DNA of 64,000 bases from Agapetus fuscipes (lineage: Eukaryota > Arthropoda > Insecta > Trichoptera > Glossosomatidae): contig OX637339.1 of assembly GCA_951799405.1 (NCBI GenBank), forward strand, positions 19,096,001 through 19,160,000. Reading direction: 5' to 3'. Below are positions 10,138 through 19,945 of this stretch, one piece after another (positions within the stretch are counted from its first letter, which is position 1; each line of letters begins with the position of its first letter). The position numbers and the translations under genes are program-made. Below the pieces are notes generated by a model. The model was not told the DNA's origin. It was given only the letters and a program-made list of their open reading frames with translations, and searched no databases.

Positions 10138-10648
10138 GACCGGTCCGTAGCTCAGTGGTAACACTGCGGACTCTGAATGGGAAGGCTGTGGGTTCGATTC
10201 CCGGCGGAGCACAAAAAGTATACCATTTATATTATCAAATTTGCTCTTCGCCGGGTTGAAAAATTCATAAAACCTTCACCAATGACCGGTCACCAAAGGT
10301 CCATCCAGCCTTACAGCAACTGGGTCTTGCTTGAGAATTGGCGCTTTGTAGCGACGACGATCAAGCTCGTAAAAAAAGGTCGATAGCTCAATTGGTAGAA
10401 TGCTTGCATTCCATGCCGAGAGCAAGGATTCGATATCAAAGGTTTACTCAGCCTTCACAAGAAATGAGAACCAGCCCCCCCGGGAGCTGGGAAAAACCCA
10501 CTTCAGCTGAAAGTGGTTGGTGTTAGGCCGGCCCCCTTACCTGTAAAAATAAATAGGTCCCGAAGCGCCACATGCGACCCCTTCGGGGATAACGCAGGCA
10601 AGAAGTTACACTATATGTGTAGCTTAGTTGCGTTGCGTTTTGCAATGC
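10138..10648 (+). mobile_element. dimeric SINE, composite copy
   Basis: ACCGGTCCGTAGCTCAGTGG head, B box GGGTTCGATTCCC, second head GGTCGATAGCTCAATTGG, tail GTAGCTTAGTTGCGTTGCG. Confidence 0.9.
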
Positions 10649-10669
10649 GGCAATTCGGGACCTATTTGA

Positions 10670-11440
10670 TCTATTGACCCGGAGACATGGGAAACTGAAC
10701 ATGAGCAACTGAACAGATTTCAGTCTGTTTTGAATGCGGCCGCAAAACTAATCTTCGGGATGTCCAAATTCTCTCACATCAGACCTACATTGGCTTCGTT
10801 TTCCTGAGAGGGTGGTCTACCGTGTGTGTGTTTGATGGTATTTAAAGCCTTAAATGGTTTGGCTCCATCATATCGACTGCTCCAAGGAAGACAGCGCTAA
10901 GTCAAAAAAGATAGTTTTGCAGGAAAGCCAATTGAATGTTATCTATTCCATGGAGTACGATGCATAAACTATTTTTTACCTTCAATTATTAACGAATTTA
11001 TACGAGATAGAGACACGGCTGTCATCTTGGAATGAAGATAATGATTTGTTACCTTCAGAAATGGAAATAAGTCAAAAACCTCAATTTCGGAGTTACTGCC
11101 TTCTTCCTTGGAGCAGTCGATATCTGGCAGACATGTTTTCCCCCGTTGAGGTGAGTGTGAGGGGGCGGACACTTAGGTCAGCGGGGTGTCGCGCTGTCAG
11201 GTTGATGCAGCCTCGTCGTCAAATACGCACTAATTTTAGGGATCGCGCTTTCCGGTTCGCGGGACCGATGGAGTGGAACAGACTGCCACCCGGAGTGAGG
11301 GTTTCGGAATCTGTTGGCATTTTTAAGGGAGCTCTGAAACGGCACCTTTATAAAATATCTCATTCATGATTGGTAGGGCCCTTGAGGTGTGACACACACA
11401 AAGACGGCGCTCTTATGTCATGTAAAAAATAAATAAATAA
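10670..11440 (+). mobile_element. CR1/L2-like LINE C terminus and 3' end (LINE-C)
   Basis: Broken frames read LNRFQSVLNAAAKLIFGM and FKALNGLAPSY. 11094-11369 reads FRDRAFRFAGPMEWNRLPPGV to a stop, the typical CR1/L2 C terminus. The 3' UTR (CTTGAGGTGTGACACACAC) and AAATAAATAAA tail follow. This 3' UTR is the source of the tail carried by SINE unit 1. Confidence 0.8.
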
Positions 11441-11469
11441 ATTCTCCTCATATATATGTACATATGTAT

Positions 11470-11605
11470 ATATATGGGCGAAACGTACGGAAGCTCCAGC
11501 TCCCACAGACCACGGCAACAGATCCCGGAAAACATCTCTCCAGCATCATCAGCCGGCCGTGTAAGCCCACTCTTATTCTCATCACAGTTCGAACATGGAA
11601 CCATG
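11470..11605. repeat. interspersed repeat K
   Basis: Inverse copy of ~31330-31440 (GATGCTGGAGAGATGTTTTC). Origin unknown. Confidence 0.5.
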
Positions 11606-11625
11606 TTGAATGCCAGGATAACTTG

Positions 11626-12175
11626 TCTAATCTAATCTAAGTTGCAAAGATATGTTACATTGGAGATCGCGCTTGCACATGCCTCATGTGAACCTACAAC
11701 ATAAAAACCAAATCTAAAATGGACATACACTCTGCAACTCTTGCCGTCCTTCCCTGAAACAGGGGTGACATTGGCAAAGTGAACCATTTTTACAGCATGG
11801 GTGGTCAGCCGCATACCAACCTATAAGTCAAGGAACATACACGACAGATTACATTTTATAAATCAATAAATAATGCGAGCAATATCTATATAGACATCAA
11901 AACTAAAACAGAAAACATATTCCAATCTAATAAACCCTAGCCGCCAACATAACAGATCAACCGCCATTTCTTTCTGTCCTTACATACTTCTTTCATTTCC
12001 TCCAGAGTCATAACGTTTTTCATACGGGTTCTTCTTTTATTATGACTCTGGATATTCCATTCATTCGCAATTTCGGAAATTTGGTCCATCCATACCTTTC
12101 TCGGTCTTCCTCTACCACGACATCCATCTATTTTTTACAACGTATACTTTCTTCGTCAGTCTTTCTTTTCTGCAT
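11626..12175 (-). mobile_element. LINE-A 3' portion with R tail
   Basis: R 11626-11836 (internally shortened), ~100-bp spacer, then antisense RT C-terminal remnant 11937-12175. Confidence 0.8.
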
Positions 12176-12456
12176 CAGGAGAATATCCAGGATGAATAAG
12201 TTACAGACTGTGATGGGGGGGAAGTCGGCTAAAGGAGGGTGGAGGAACAAAGCCATGTGGACTAAAGACCAGCTGCCACATCTGGCATACAGATGATGCT
12301 GTATCCACTCATCTAAGCTGTTCAAATACATGCCATACACTTTTTTGGTATTGTTACGTATATGTCGTTATGTGTTGTGTTTGCCTGTGTGTGTTAATAA
12401 TAAATTCCGTGATGTCCCTAAAAACGCAACAAAGCTACACATATAGTGTAAATTCT

Positions 12457-12612
12457 TGCTTGTGGACCTACAATATAAAAAACAAATCTCAAATGAACAT
12501 AAGCCCTGCAACTCTTGCCTACCTTTCCTGAAACAGGGGTGACATTGGCAAAGTAAACCATTTTTTTACAGTATGGGTGGTCAGCCTCATACCAACCTAT
12601 GAGTCAGGCAAC
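12457..12612 (-). repeat. R repeat, tail side missing
   Basis: Faces a full R 48 bp away, forming an inverted pair. Confidence 0.8.
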
Positions 12613-12659
12613 GCCAAAGACAAAATATGAAATACATAAATGTAACAATAATACATTGG

Positions 12660-12917
12660 TTCCTTGACTTATAGGTTGTTATGCGGCTGACCACCCATAC
12701 TGTAAAAAATTGGTTCACTTTGCCAATGTCACCCCTGTTTCAGGGAAGGACGGCAAGAGTTGCAAGGCTTATGTTCATTTGAGATTGGGTTTTTATATTG
12801 TAGGTCCACATGCGGCATGTGTTAGCGTGAAATTATACATATCTGCTTGTGGGAATGCATTTAATATAAATCTTAAATGATATATATCTTTGCAGCTTAG
12901 ATTAGATTAGATTAGAT
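12660..12917 (+). repeat. R repeat, full length
   Basis: TTCCTTGACTTATAGG to GATTAGATTAGATTAG. Confidence 0.9.
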
Positions 12918-12937
12918 ACATTAATGATTTTTTTGAG

Positions 12938-13136
12938 CGCTGCTTTTGTGTGAATCACACCTCAAGAGCCCTCTGCAAGCTTGGACAAACACTAATTTTT
13001 ATTTACTGTCAGGCTGGATGGACCTTTTTTCATCGGTGTAAAGATATTTATGAATGACATGAAATGACCTTTTTTCGCCGAATCGAACTCATGAATTTCC
13101 GCTTACGATCAATTAGTATTAACCACTAGACTGTGC
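12938..13136 (-). mobile_element. SINE unit 1 with LINE-C tail, diverged
   Basis: GAGCGCTGCTTTTGTGTGAA is the LINE-derived tail in antisense. The head ends near CCACTAGACTG. Confidence 0.5.
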
Positions 13137-13164
13137 GCTGTTGTCCAAAGTACAAAGTAGTAGA

Positions 13165-13325
13165 GGTAAGCTGTAACTGTAACTCGGTCGCCATTCCGCT
13201 AGGGGTGGCCAGAGCCTCTGCAGAGCTGCCTCCATCTCCATCCATCACCCTTTTCATACATTTTCATCTTTTACACTCACTTTGTATTTCCCATTCTTTC
13301 ACAATATTTTTATAAAATAATTTTC
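13165..13325 (-). mobile_element. LINE-B C-terminal remnant
   Basis: GTAACTGTAACTCGGTCGCC tail, then antisense of the LINE-B C terminus. Confidence 0.7.
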
Positions 13326-14105
13326 AAAACAATTTTATAAAAATATATTTGTAACCAGTCTGCTCCTGATGATGCCTCATTAGGCGAAAACGCGCAAAAA
13401 CAAAAAGAATAAAGTGAATTAAAACCATGTTTTACCATTTCAATTTTTTAATATTTATGATTAAAATAAACATTTTTTATAAACAACTTTCAAAATAAAA
13501 TAATAATAAATAGGTACCAATTAACATACAAAATATAATATGTGTACTTAAATATTCAAAATAATCATTCTTAATTCATAAATTCGTACCCATCTATTTA
13601 TAATACTACCTCCATTTTCGTACCTACCTTTTTGAAGGTATGACAATTTCGAAAAAGTATGCAATTCCTACCCTCAAAAATAAATGTATCAAAAAAAAAC
13701 ACTTACATTCAAATAAAACTGCAATTGTTTCTTCGTTTCTTGACTAGAAACCACAACAACTCAAATAACATAACATAACATAACAACACAAAACAACTCA
13801 AAAACAACACAATCAACTCAAATAAACAATCAACAAATAAAAATAAAACAGATTTCTTTGTGAAATAAAATTGAAACACACTAAACGAATCGACACTTTG
13901 GTTTAAATAAGTATTTTATTATTTTTTAAATTTATATTTCGCGACGTTGTGGGCCGGTTTTTTTAAATTTAATTTTAGGGAGCGACGAGACACGTCCACC
14001 CGGCTCGCCTGCCGACAACACACTGAACTGACTGGTTCAGAATGACGGAAAATTCACATGGGGGCGCTTTGTAAAGGGATGTCCATACAAAATATATAAA
14101 GATAT
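13326..14105. other. AT-rich stretch with (CATAA)n run
   Basis: CATAACATAACATAACATAA near 13765-13785. No gene recognised. Confidence 0.35.
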
Positions 14106-14111
14106 AATTAT

Positions 14112-14246
14112 CGGTGACTGGTTAGAACGGCATGTGAGAAAACGACACATGATATAACGACATATGACAGAACGACACATGACCAAAAGACACATGATAG
14201 AACAACACATGACAGAACATCACAATGACAGAACATCACTAAAATC
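14112..14246. mobile_element. left arm of foldback element split by gypsy and LINE-A
   Basis: GGTTAGAACGGCATG tip, then GACAGAACGACACAT-type units up to the gypsy insertion. It continues at 20745-20880. Confidence 0.65.
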
Positions 14247-14322
14247 TGTGGTGAACATACTTACAACACATTTCTTGCTATGTAGTCTGATTACAGTTGC
14301 AGTCCATGCGTCACATACAATG

Positions 14323-14330
14323 TGACGTCA
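14323..14330 (+). promoter_or_regulatory. CRE palindrome in the gypsy LTR
   Basis: Perfect TGACGTCA (CREB/ATF core) in the upstream part of the LTR, repeated in the 3' LTR at 20022-20029. Confidence 0.5.
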
Positions 14331-14356
14331 TCATCGTTGGACGGTGAAATTCATTA

Positions 14357-14398
14357 CCATATATGGTCACAGAGAGTGCAATTCATTACCATATATGG
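14357..14398 (+). promoter_or_regulatory. pair of CArG boxes in the gypsy LTR
   Basis: Two perfect CCATATATGG palindromes (14357-14366 and 14389-14398) lie in a 32-bp tandem duplication, about three helical turns apart. They match the SRF-type CArG consensus CC(A/T)6GG. The same pair recurs in the 3' LTR (20056-20065, 20088-20097). Confidence 0.5.
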
Positions 14399-14735
14399 TC
14401 ACGAAGAAAGACCACTCGCTGTCGCCATCTTGGGAATGATCACCGCCTGGCACGCACTGCACTCCGCGATCGACTGTCAACTCGTTAAGACGCATCCCCG
14501 TCATTGTCACATTCTCCACGCTCGAATCACTCAGTTATAATATTCTTAATAATATTGAACTCTATTATAATATATTCTCAATAATATTCTACAATACAAT
14601 ACTGTGTAATCTCTGCTAAATATTAAAATCAAGTTTGTCCAACAAGTGTTTTTATTTACCTCCACAACAACCAAGGAGTGGTGTTGGATGCTAGCTACCT
14701 TCAGTAGAACTCGCTACCGACATCACCCCTTACAG

Positions 14736-14756
14736 TGGTGACCCCGACGTGATTTG
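14736..14756 (+). other. gypsy primer binding site, tRNA-Trp type
   Basis: Starts TGGTGACCCCGACG one base after the LTR. Its 21 nt are complementary to the 3' end of animal tRNA-Trp including CCA, as that tRNA is remembered. The next base breaks the match. Confidence 0.8.
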
Positions 14757-15138
14757 GAAGGTGAATAGAACCCCAAACTTGAACAGTGATCGAGTGTGGA
14801 GTGTGACAAAGAGTGAATCGCGAGTCATTCAATCAGTGCCAACGACGGTAAAGGTACAGAAACAGTCAGCGTTATTTGTCTTGTCGCGCATTCCTCAGTG
14901 CACCGCGTCATCCGCTTGCATCGGTGTACTTTCCCCCGCGCGACTGCAAACCGCCTCTGTTCCTCACCGCGCGCGTGACGTCAGCGAACCGTTATCGCAC
15001 AGCGACGCGTCATCAGCCGCTTATCGCGTCGTTTGCAATACGACACGCCCGTTGCAAAAATCAGCTGATTTCTTATCGTAAGAACCAGCTGAGGCATACA
15101 CACGTCGCGCAACATACATCCCGTGACCTACAAACACA

Positions 15139-16077
15139 ATGCAACGCCACGGCACGCCTGACAGTGAGGTGCTCGAAGAAGATGAGTACCTAGACTTTGC
15201 ACCCTCAGCCGCACCCGCACCTGCACCTGCACATGCGCCTGCACCTACAGTCACACGTCCGCCTGTAAACAACCAGCTGCAGAGGACATCGATCGACAGG
15301 GTCGCTGTCCGAGTGCCAACCTTCTGCCCTCAGGACCCCGAGATGTGGTTCTGCATGGCAGAACGGAGCTTTGAAGCAGCTGGAGTGACAGCTGAACAAA
15401 CAAAATTCGGCTATATACTGAGCGCCCTGGATCCCAAATACGCCACCGAGGTGAGAGACATAATTCTTAATCCGCCGGAGAAAGGAGCCTATCAGTTGCT
15501 GAAGAGGGAGCTGACAAAACGACTTAGTTCGACTCAAGAACAGAAGACACGACGGCTGTTGGAACACGAAGAGGTAGGAGATCGGAAACCTTCGCAATTT
15601 CTCAGACACCTGAGGATGCTTGCGGGGACTGCAGTGGGAGACGAAGTCCTGAGGACGCTCTGGATGAGTCGCTTGCCGCAGTCTATGCAGGTTGTTCTTG
15701 CTACGCAGAAGAGCGTAGAGCTCGACAGGGTTGCCGACCTAGCAGACGCCATGTCTGACTCCACCGCTAACACGCCGTCCATTCACGAAACATCCGTGGA
15801 GACCTCCTTAACTGCTGTCATAAAAAACATGGAGACAGCTCTCCGTGCGGAGATTGCTGAGATCCGCAGGGAGTTTTCAGGCAAGCATGTTTCAAGACCA
15901 GTAACAGCTACTGCAAGATTTCCTCGAGGGAGATCCAGGAGCAGGTCATCGGGACGCCCCCAAAACTCTGGCTACAGTCCATCCGGTTCCTGTTGGTATC
16001 ACGCCAAATTTGGCTCAAGGGCTAAGAAATGCAGACAACCCTGTAGCTACCAGGGAAACGACATGGGCACTCGCTAG
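15139..16077 (+). CDS. gag: gypsy Gag polyprotein
   Basis: 312 aa, starting at the ATG in AACACAATGC. The N terminus has an Ala/Pro repeat (residues ~21-37). The central part (residues ~55-205) is the capsid-like region seen in arthropod gypsy Gags ([15 protein letters not shown]). An Arg/Ser-rich basic stretch (~259-272) precedes a single zinc knuckle, [18 protein letters not shown] (Cys285, His288, Cys298, Cys302), the form common in arthropod Metaviridae. Gag packages the RNA into virus-like particles. Its last codons overlap the pol frame and contain the slippery site, so a fraction of ribosomes should produce Gag-Pol. Confidence 0.9.
   Translation: MQRHGTPDSEVLEEDEYLDFAPSAAPAPAPAHAPAPTVTRPPVNNQLQRTSIDRVAVRVPTFCPQDPEMWFCMAERSFEAAGVTAEQTKFGYILSALDPKYATEVRDIILNPPEKGAYQLLKRELTKRLSSTQEQKTRRLLEHEEVGDRKPSQFLRHLRMLAGTAVGDEVLRTLWMSRLPQSMQVVLATQKSVELDRVADLADAMSDSTANTPSIHETSVETSLTAVIKNMETALRAEIAEIRREFSGKHVSRPVTATARFPRGRSRSRSSGRPQNSGYSPSGSCWYHAKFGSRAKKCRQPCSYQGNDMGTR
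16053..16059 (+). promoter_or_regulatory. -1 ribosomal frameshift slippery site
   Basis: GGGAAAC is read in the gag frame as G GGA AAC, the canonical X XXY YYZ heptamer. It lies in the 31-nt overlap between gag and the pol frame (open from 16047, entered at 16059) and is followed by a strong hairpin. Confidence 0.8.
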
Positions 16078-19000
16078 ATGCGGCCAGCGAAGCATGCCCG
16101 ATGTCAAGCCGTCTTTTCATCACCGATCACTCAACTAAAACGAAATTTCTCATAGACACGGGAGCGGACCTGTGTGTCTACCCCCGGCTAAAAATCCAAG
16201 GACGCCCAGCCAAGTCTTCATATGAACTGTCAGCAGCAAATGGGACAACCATAGCCACGTATGGTACCGTCACACTGACGCTAAATCTGGGATTGAGACG
16301 GGATTTCACATGGAAATTCGTGATCGCGGATGTAACCAAACCTATCATCGGAGTGGACTTCCTAGGCCACTTCGGTTTACTGGTAGACGTCAAACACGGA
16401 AAACTTCTCGACCGAACTACGCAGCTCACTACTTCTGGACATCGCAGCAACGTGCATGTTGAAACCGTCAAAACTGTTGCTGGTAAGTCACCATTCCATG
16501 CACTTCTTCAGCAGTTCCCTGACCTCACACGTCCAGATGGTACATCGAGAGAAGTTTGCCACGGCACACGACATCACATCAAAACAACCCCCGGACCACC
16601 AGTTTCTGCAAGACCAAGACGACTTGCACCTGACAAACTTTTGATAGCTAAAAAGGAATTTCAGAAGATGGCACAACTAGGGATCATCCAACCATCGGAG
16701 AGTTGCTGGTCATCACCTCTTCATCTCGTCCCGAAATCTGACGAGCAATGGCGACCTTGTGGCGATTATCGAGGTTTAAATGCTAGGACAGTACCTGATC
16801 GGTATCCAGTTCGACACATTCAAGATTTCGCTCAAGCTCTGCAAGGACGAACAATTTTCTCAACCATCGATCTTGTTCGAGCCTACAACCAAATTCCAGT
16901 CGTTGAAGATGACATCCCGAAGACAGCCATCACAACGCCGTTCGGACTATATGAATTTAAATTCATGTCGTTCGGTCTTCGAAACGCCGCTCAAACTTTT
17001 CAACGTTTCATTGACGAAATCCTACTAGGACTTGACTTCTGCTACGCATATATTGATGACATACTCGTCGCATCAACTTCAGAAGAAGAGCACCTACAGC
17101 ATCTCAAAATTTTGTTCAAGAAACTTCAAGACTACGGAGTCGTAGTCAACTCCCGAAAATGTTTTTTTGGTCAAGAGGAAGTAAAATTTCTAGGTTATCT
17201 TGTCACCGGTGAAGGCACGCGTCCACTACCTGACAAAGTCGAAGCCATCGAGAAATACACTCGCCCCACAACAATCAAAGATCTACGCAGATTTCTGGGT
17301 ATAATCAATTTCTATAGAAGATTCATACCTAAAGCCGCGCAGATCCAAGCACCATTAAACGCCCTACTGACGAACAACGCCAAAGGAAAACAACCGATTA
17401 TCTGGACTTCAGAAGCTATCGTCGCCTTTGACGCCTGCAAGGAGAGCCTGGCCGACGCTACGTTGATATCTCATCCTCGAAGCGATGATACCCAACTAGC
17501 CATCATCAGTGACGCCTCCGACACAGCAGTAGGTGCAGCACTCCAACAACTCGTAAATGGAAAATGGGAACCACTGGCGTTCTTTTCGAAAAAGTTGAGC
17601 GCCGCTGAACGCAAGTACGGAGCTTATGATCGAGAATTGCTAGCTATATACCTAGCGATCAAGTACTTCAAATATATGGTAGAAGCGCGAAATTTTATCA
17701 TATTCACTGATCATAAGCCGATCACTTTCGCTTTCAAACAAAAAGCGGAAAAATGTACACCACGACAATTCAGACATCTCGATTATATAGGTCAGTTTTC
17801 AACGGACATACGACATGTATCCGGAAAAGACAACATCGTCGCTGACGCACTATCCAGGATTGAAGCCATCGACACTACTACAGTAGATTTCAACGCACTA
17901 GCTAAGGATCAAGAAAGCGATCCGGAAATGCAAACATTCTTACAGGAAGAATCTGTATTAAAACTTAAGAAGATTCAGATTCCGAATACTGAGGTAACCG
18001 TTTTCTGTGACATCTCAACACCAAACGCAAGACCGTTTGTCACCACAAAGCACAGACGCGCAGTATTCAACTCCATCCACAGGCTATCACATCCAGGAAT
18101 CAGAGCGACAACCAAGCTTATCACGGAACGATACGTTTGGCCGTCTATCAAGAAAGATTGCAAGAACTGGACCCTAAACTGTATTCAATGCCAGAAAAAC
18201 AAAGTAACTCGACACGTTTCAGCACCATTAGGAACATTTCTGCCACCATCTGCCAGATTCGAGCATGTCCACATAGACATCATCATTCTACCTATGTCCG
18301 AAGGAAATAGGTACTGTCTGACATGCGTGGATCGGTTCACCCGATGGCCAGAAGCATTTCCCATCGAAGACCAAGAAGCTAATACCGTAGCACGAGTATT
18401 CTACGATGGCTGGATCACAAGATTTGGAGCCCCTCGTAGAATCACCACAGACCAAGGAAAGCAATTCGAATCAAACCTGTTCAGGCAACTGAATAACCTG
18501 ACTGGTACAACTCGAATTCACACAACCGCCTACCATCCAGCAGCAAATGGCATGGTAGAGCGTCTTCATCGACAACTCAAGGCAGCAATAAAATGTCATG
18601 AAAATGAGCGATGGACACAGACACTCCCAACAGTGCTCATGGGTATTCGAGCAGCATGGAGAGAAGATCTACAAGCAACGCCAGCAGAACTTGTGTATGG
18701 CACACCTCTACGCCTACCCGGCGACTTCCTTGGCTCTGACAGCAAACAACAAGAAAATGCTCACGGTTTCGCACACATCCTGCGACAGCACTTTGAAAAC
18801 GTACGCCCAGTACCCGGAACGCACCACGGGGAAAAGAAGAGTTTCATTTTCAAAAACCTTACTACAACCACACATGTTTTTCTACGTGACGACACTGTGA
18901 AAAAGCCTCTACAATCGCCTTATGAAGGACCTTATGAAGTGATTAAGCGCAACAACAGAACTTTCGTCATACGGAAAAACGGCAAAGATATTACAGTCAC

Positions 19001-19175
19001 TGTTGATAGACTCAAACCCGCCTACATCACAACGGGCGAGGAAGCACGAGTAATCACAACACCAACAAGCCCCAGCACGGAAAAACCAGCCAACCTTCCA
19101 GAACAAACCTCCAAGAAAATCGTAACCACAAAATCTGGAAGAAGAGTAAAATTTCCTGACAGGCTTGATGTGTAA
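16059..19175 (+). CDS. pol: gypsy Pol polyprotein (protease, RT, RNase H, integrase)
   Basis: Frame -1 relative to gag, entered at 16059 by frameshifting; the first in-frame ATG is at 16101. Counting from that Met (1024 aa): aspartic protease DTGA at 19-22; RT from ~190 with [15 protein letters not shown] finger residues and YIDD at 317-320; RNase H acidic residues Asp471, Glu512, Asp537 and Asp582; integrase zinc finger His660/His664/Cys694/Cys697; integrase core Asp726, Asp784, Glu820 (DD35E spacing). A GPYEV module follows integrase and the C terminus ends [11 protein letters not shown]. No stop or frameshift breaks it and every catalytic residue is present, so the element could be autonomous. 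Domain order PR-RT-RH-IN defines Ty3/gypsy. Confidence 0.95.
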   Translation, partial: RHGHSLDAASEACPMSSRLFITDHSTKTKFLIDTGADLCVYPRLKIQGRPAKSSYELSAANGTTIATYGTVTLTLNLGLRRDFTWKFVIADVTKPIIGVDFLGHFGLLVDVKHGKLLDRTTQLTTSGHRSNVHVETVKTVAGKSPFHALLQQFPDLTRPDGTSREVCHGTRHHIKTTPGPPVSARPRRLAPDKLLIAKKEFQKMAQLGIIQPSESCWSSPLHLVPKSDEQWRPCGDYRGLNARTVPDRYPVRHIQDFAQALQGRTIFSTIDLVRAYNQIPVVEDDIPKTAITTPFGLYEFKFMSFGLRNAAQTFQRFIDEILLGLDFCYAYIDDILVASTSEEEHLQHLKILFKKLQDYGVVVNSRKCFFGQEEVKFLGYLVTGEGTRPLPDKVEAIEKYTRPTTIKDLRRFLGIINFYRRFIPKAAQIQAPLNALLTNNAKGKQPIIWTSEAIVAFDACKESLADATLISHPRSDDTQLAIISDASDTAVGAALQQLVNGKWEPLAFFSKKLSAAERKYGAYDRELLAIYLAIKYFKYMVEARNFIIFTDHKPITFAFKQKAEKCTPRQFRHLDYIGQFSTDIRHVSGKDNIVADALSRIEAIDTTTVDFNALAKDQESDPEMQTFLQEESVLKLKKIQIPNTEVTVFCDISTPNARPFVTTKHRRAVFNSIHRLSHPGIRATTKLITERYVWPSIKKDCKNWTLNCIQCQKNKVTRHVSAPLGTFLPPSARFEHVHIDIIILPMSEGNRYCLTCVDRFTRWPEAFPIEDQEANTVARVFYDGWITRFGAPRRITTDQGKQFESNLFRQLNNLTGTTRIHTTAYHPAANGMVERLHRQLKAAIKCHENERWTQTLPTVLMGIRAAWREDLQATPAELVYGTPLRLPGDFLGSDSKQQENAHGFAHILRQHFENVRPVPGTHHGEKKSFIFKNLTTTTHVFLRDDTVKKPLQSPYEGPYEVIKRNNRTFVIRKNGKDITVTVDRLKPAYITTGEEARVITTPTSPSTEKPANLPEQTSKKIVTTKSGRRVKFPDRLDV
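16060..16105 (+). other. frameshift-stimulating two-tier hairpin
   Basis: Nested pairings start 0-5 nt after the slippery site. GACAT (60-64) pairs with ATGTC (101-105), GGGCA (65-69) with TGCCC (95-99), and TCGCT (71-75) with AGCGA (86-90). There is one bulged G and a small internal loop (last digits after 160 given). If the lowest helix is opened by the ribosome, the spacer is 5 nt, as in known -1 sites. Confidence 0.7.
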
Positions 19176-19469
19176 ACAACGCATACATACATATTTTATC
19201 ATTTTATTACTGTATCGTAAAAAAAACAAGCAGAGAACACAGTTGACAACCCCTGCAAAAGGTACAAAATACAAACACAACATCAGGTCACTCACCAAGA
19301 GTCCAAAGTCGATATTTTCGCAACATGCAACATCAGCTAAAATGAAACACTCATCAGCCAACTCAATTGCACAATCCAAAATATCGCAAACTGATCATAG
19401 TGACGCATCACATAATGACTCAAATAATTGTCAATGTGTCAGTTCACTAGCAGTTTTCAACAAACCAAC
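19176..19469. other. gypsy pol-ORF3 spacer
   Basis: 294 nt between the pol stop and ORF3. A long frame with no recognisable domain crosses it. CACTAGCAG at 19445-19453 could act as a weak splice acceptor for a subgenomic ORF3 message. No other signal was seen. Confidence 0.3.
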
Positions 19470-19718
19470 ATGGGATCAACATCCAGCAAAGAAGAACTAG
19501 TCATCGCACAGACCGCAGCCGGAGCAGCTGAAACCAGCGCTCACAGGACAACGCATCGTTTAACCCTTTCAATATTAATCATAATATGTATTTTGTGCTT
19601 CAGCATTGGCGTTTACCTAGTGTGGAGGAAATGCCGGAGACAAGTGAAAAACGATGTCCTGACACAGCTCCGGATCCTGGAGAAAACCCAGCAGCCTCTA
19701 CCGAAGATCCGTCAATGA
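19470..19718 (+). CDS. gypsy ORF3: small myristoylation-motif membrane protein
   Basis: 82 aa, starting at CAACATGG (strong context). Residues 1-7 MGSTSSK fit the N-myristoylation pattern (Gly2, Ser6). Residues 31-52 form one transmembrane helix (LTLSILIIICILCFSIGVYL), followed at once by a basic RKCRRQVK cluster, predicting N-out/C-in topology. It begins 295 nt after the pol stop, where errantiviruses carry env, but it is far too short to be a class-I Env and has no signal peptide or furin site. The layout (acylated short N terminus, one TM, polybasic juxtamembrane stretch) resembles viral FAST-type or assembly/adaptor proteins. Function is unknown. Expression would need splicing, reinitiation or internal initiation. 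Confidence 0.65.
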   Translation: MGSTSSKEELVIAQTAAGAAETSAHRTTHRLTLSILIIICILCFSIGVYLVWRKCRRQVKNDVLTQLRILEKTQQPLPKIRQ

Positions 19719-19879
19719 GGATCGGGACAAGCAGGCCAGCTAAGAAGAAGGACAACGACTCGGAGACCATCACAATAACCATCTTCATCATCGTGGTTAT
19801 CCTCCTCACCATCTTCACGACCCATGGACTACGAGAATTTGGCAGAAGTCTGATCATCCAACCAGACGCATACTGCTGA
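19631..19879 (+). CDS. gypsy ORF4: overlapping small membrane protein
   Basis: 82 aa from the ATG at 19631 (the frame is open from 19586), in the -1 frame relative to ORF3 and overlapping its last 88 nt. It has a hydrophilic Pro/Asp/Glu-rich N half, a PAKKKD basic patch, then one hydrophobic helix (ITIFIIVVILLTIFTT) and a short tail. Like ORF3 it codes 82 aa with a single predicted TM. It ends 52 nt before the polypurine tract. It may be a second accessory protein or a chance frame. Conservation in other copies would decide. Confidence 0.4.
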   Translation: MPETSEKRCPDTAPDPGENPAASTEDPSMRIGTSRPAKKKDNDSETITITIFIIVVILLTIFTTHGLREFGRSLIIQPDAYC

Positions 19880-19931
19880 CGAGACAAATTCCCATCTATC
19901 TATCTCCATCTTTATCGCGATCTGAATCGCT

Positions 19932-19941
19932 GGGAAGGGGG
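19932..19941 (+). other. gypsy polypurine tract
   Basis: GGGAAGGGGG, four bases before the 3' LTR; primes plus-strand DNA synthesis in this class of element. Confidence 0.75.
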
Positions 19942-19945
19942 TACC

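Larger units (their letters stand above)
14247..14734 (+). repeat. gypsy 5' LTR
   Basis: 488 bp, TGTGGTGAAC...CCTTACA, identical by eye to the 3' copy. Its 5' part carries a perfect CRE palindrome and two CArG boxes. The downstream AT-rich part (TTATAATATTC repeats) is a plausible promoter/poly(A) region. A 72-codon frame inside (14322-14540) looks accidental. Confidence 0.95.

Noticed and set aside
10138..10450. tRNA genes
   Set aside because: A- and B-box-like sequences are clear, but they belong to dispersed SINEs. Cloverleaf pairing is poor and the same sequence recurs many times.
14322..14540. 72-codon frame inside each gypsy LTR
   Set aside because: It overlaps the CRE and CArG sites and has no domain. 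It is identical in both copies simply because the LTRs are.
15534..15782. Antisense frames within gag and pol of the gypsy element
   Set aside because: Shadows of the true coding strand without independent signals.
19470..19718. Calling ORF3 an envelope protein
   Set aside because: 82 aa, with no signal peptide, cleavage site or heptad repeats; only its position is env-like.
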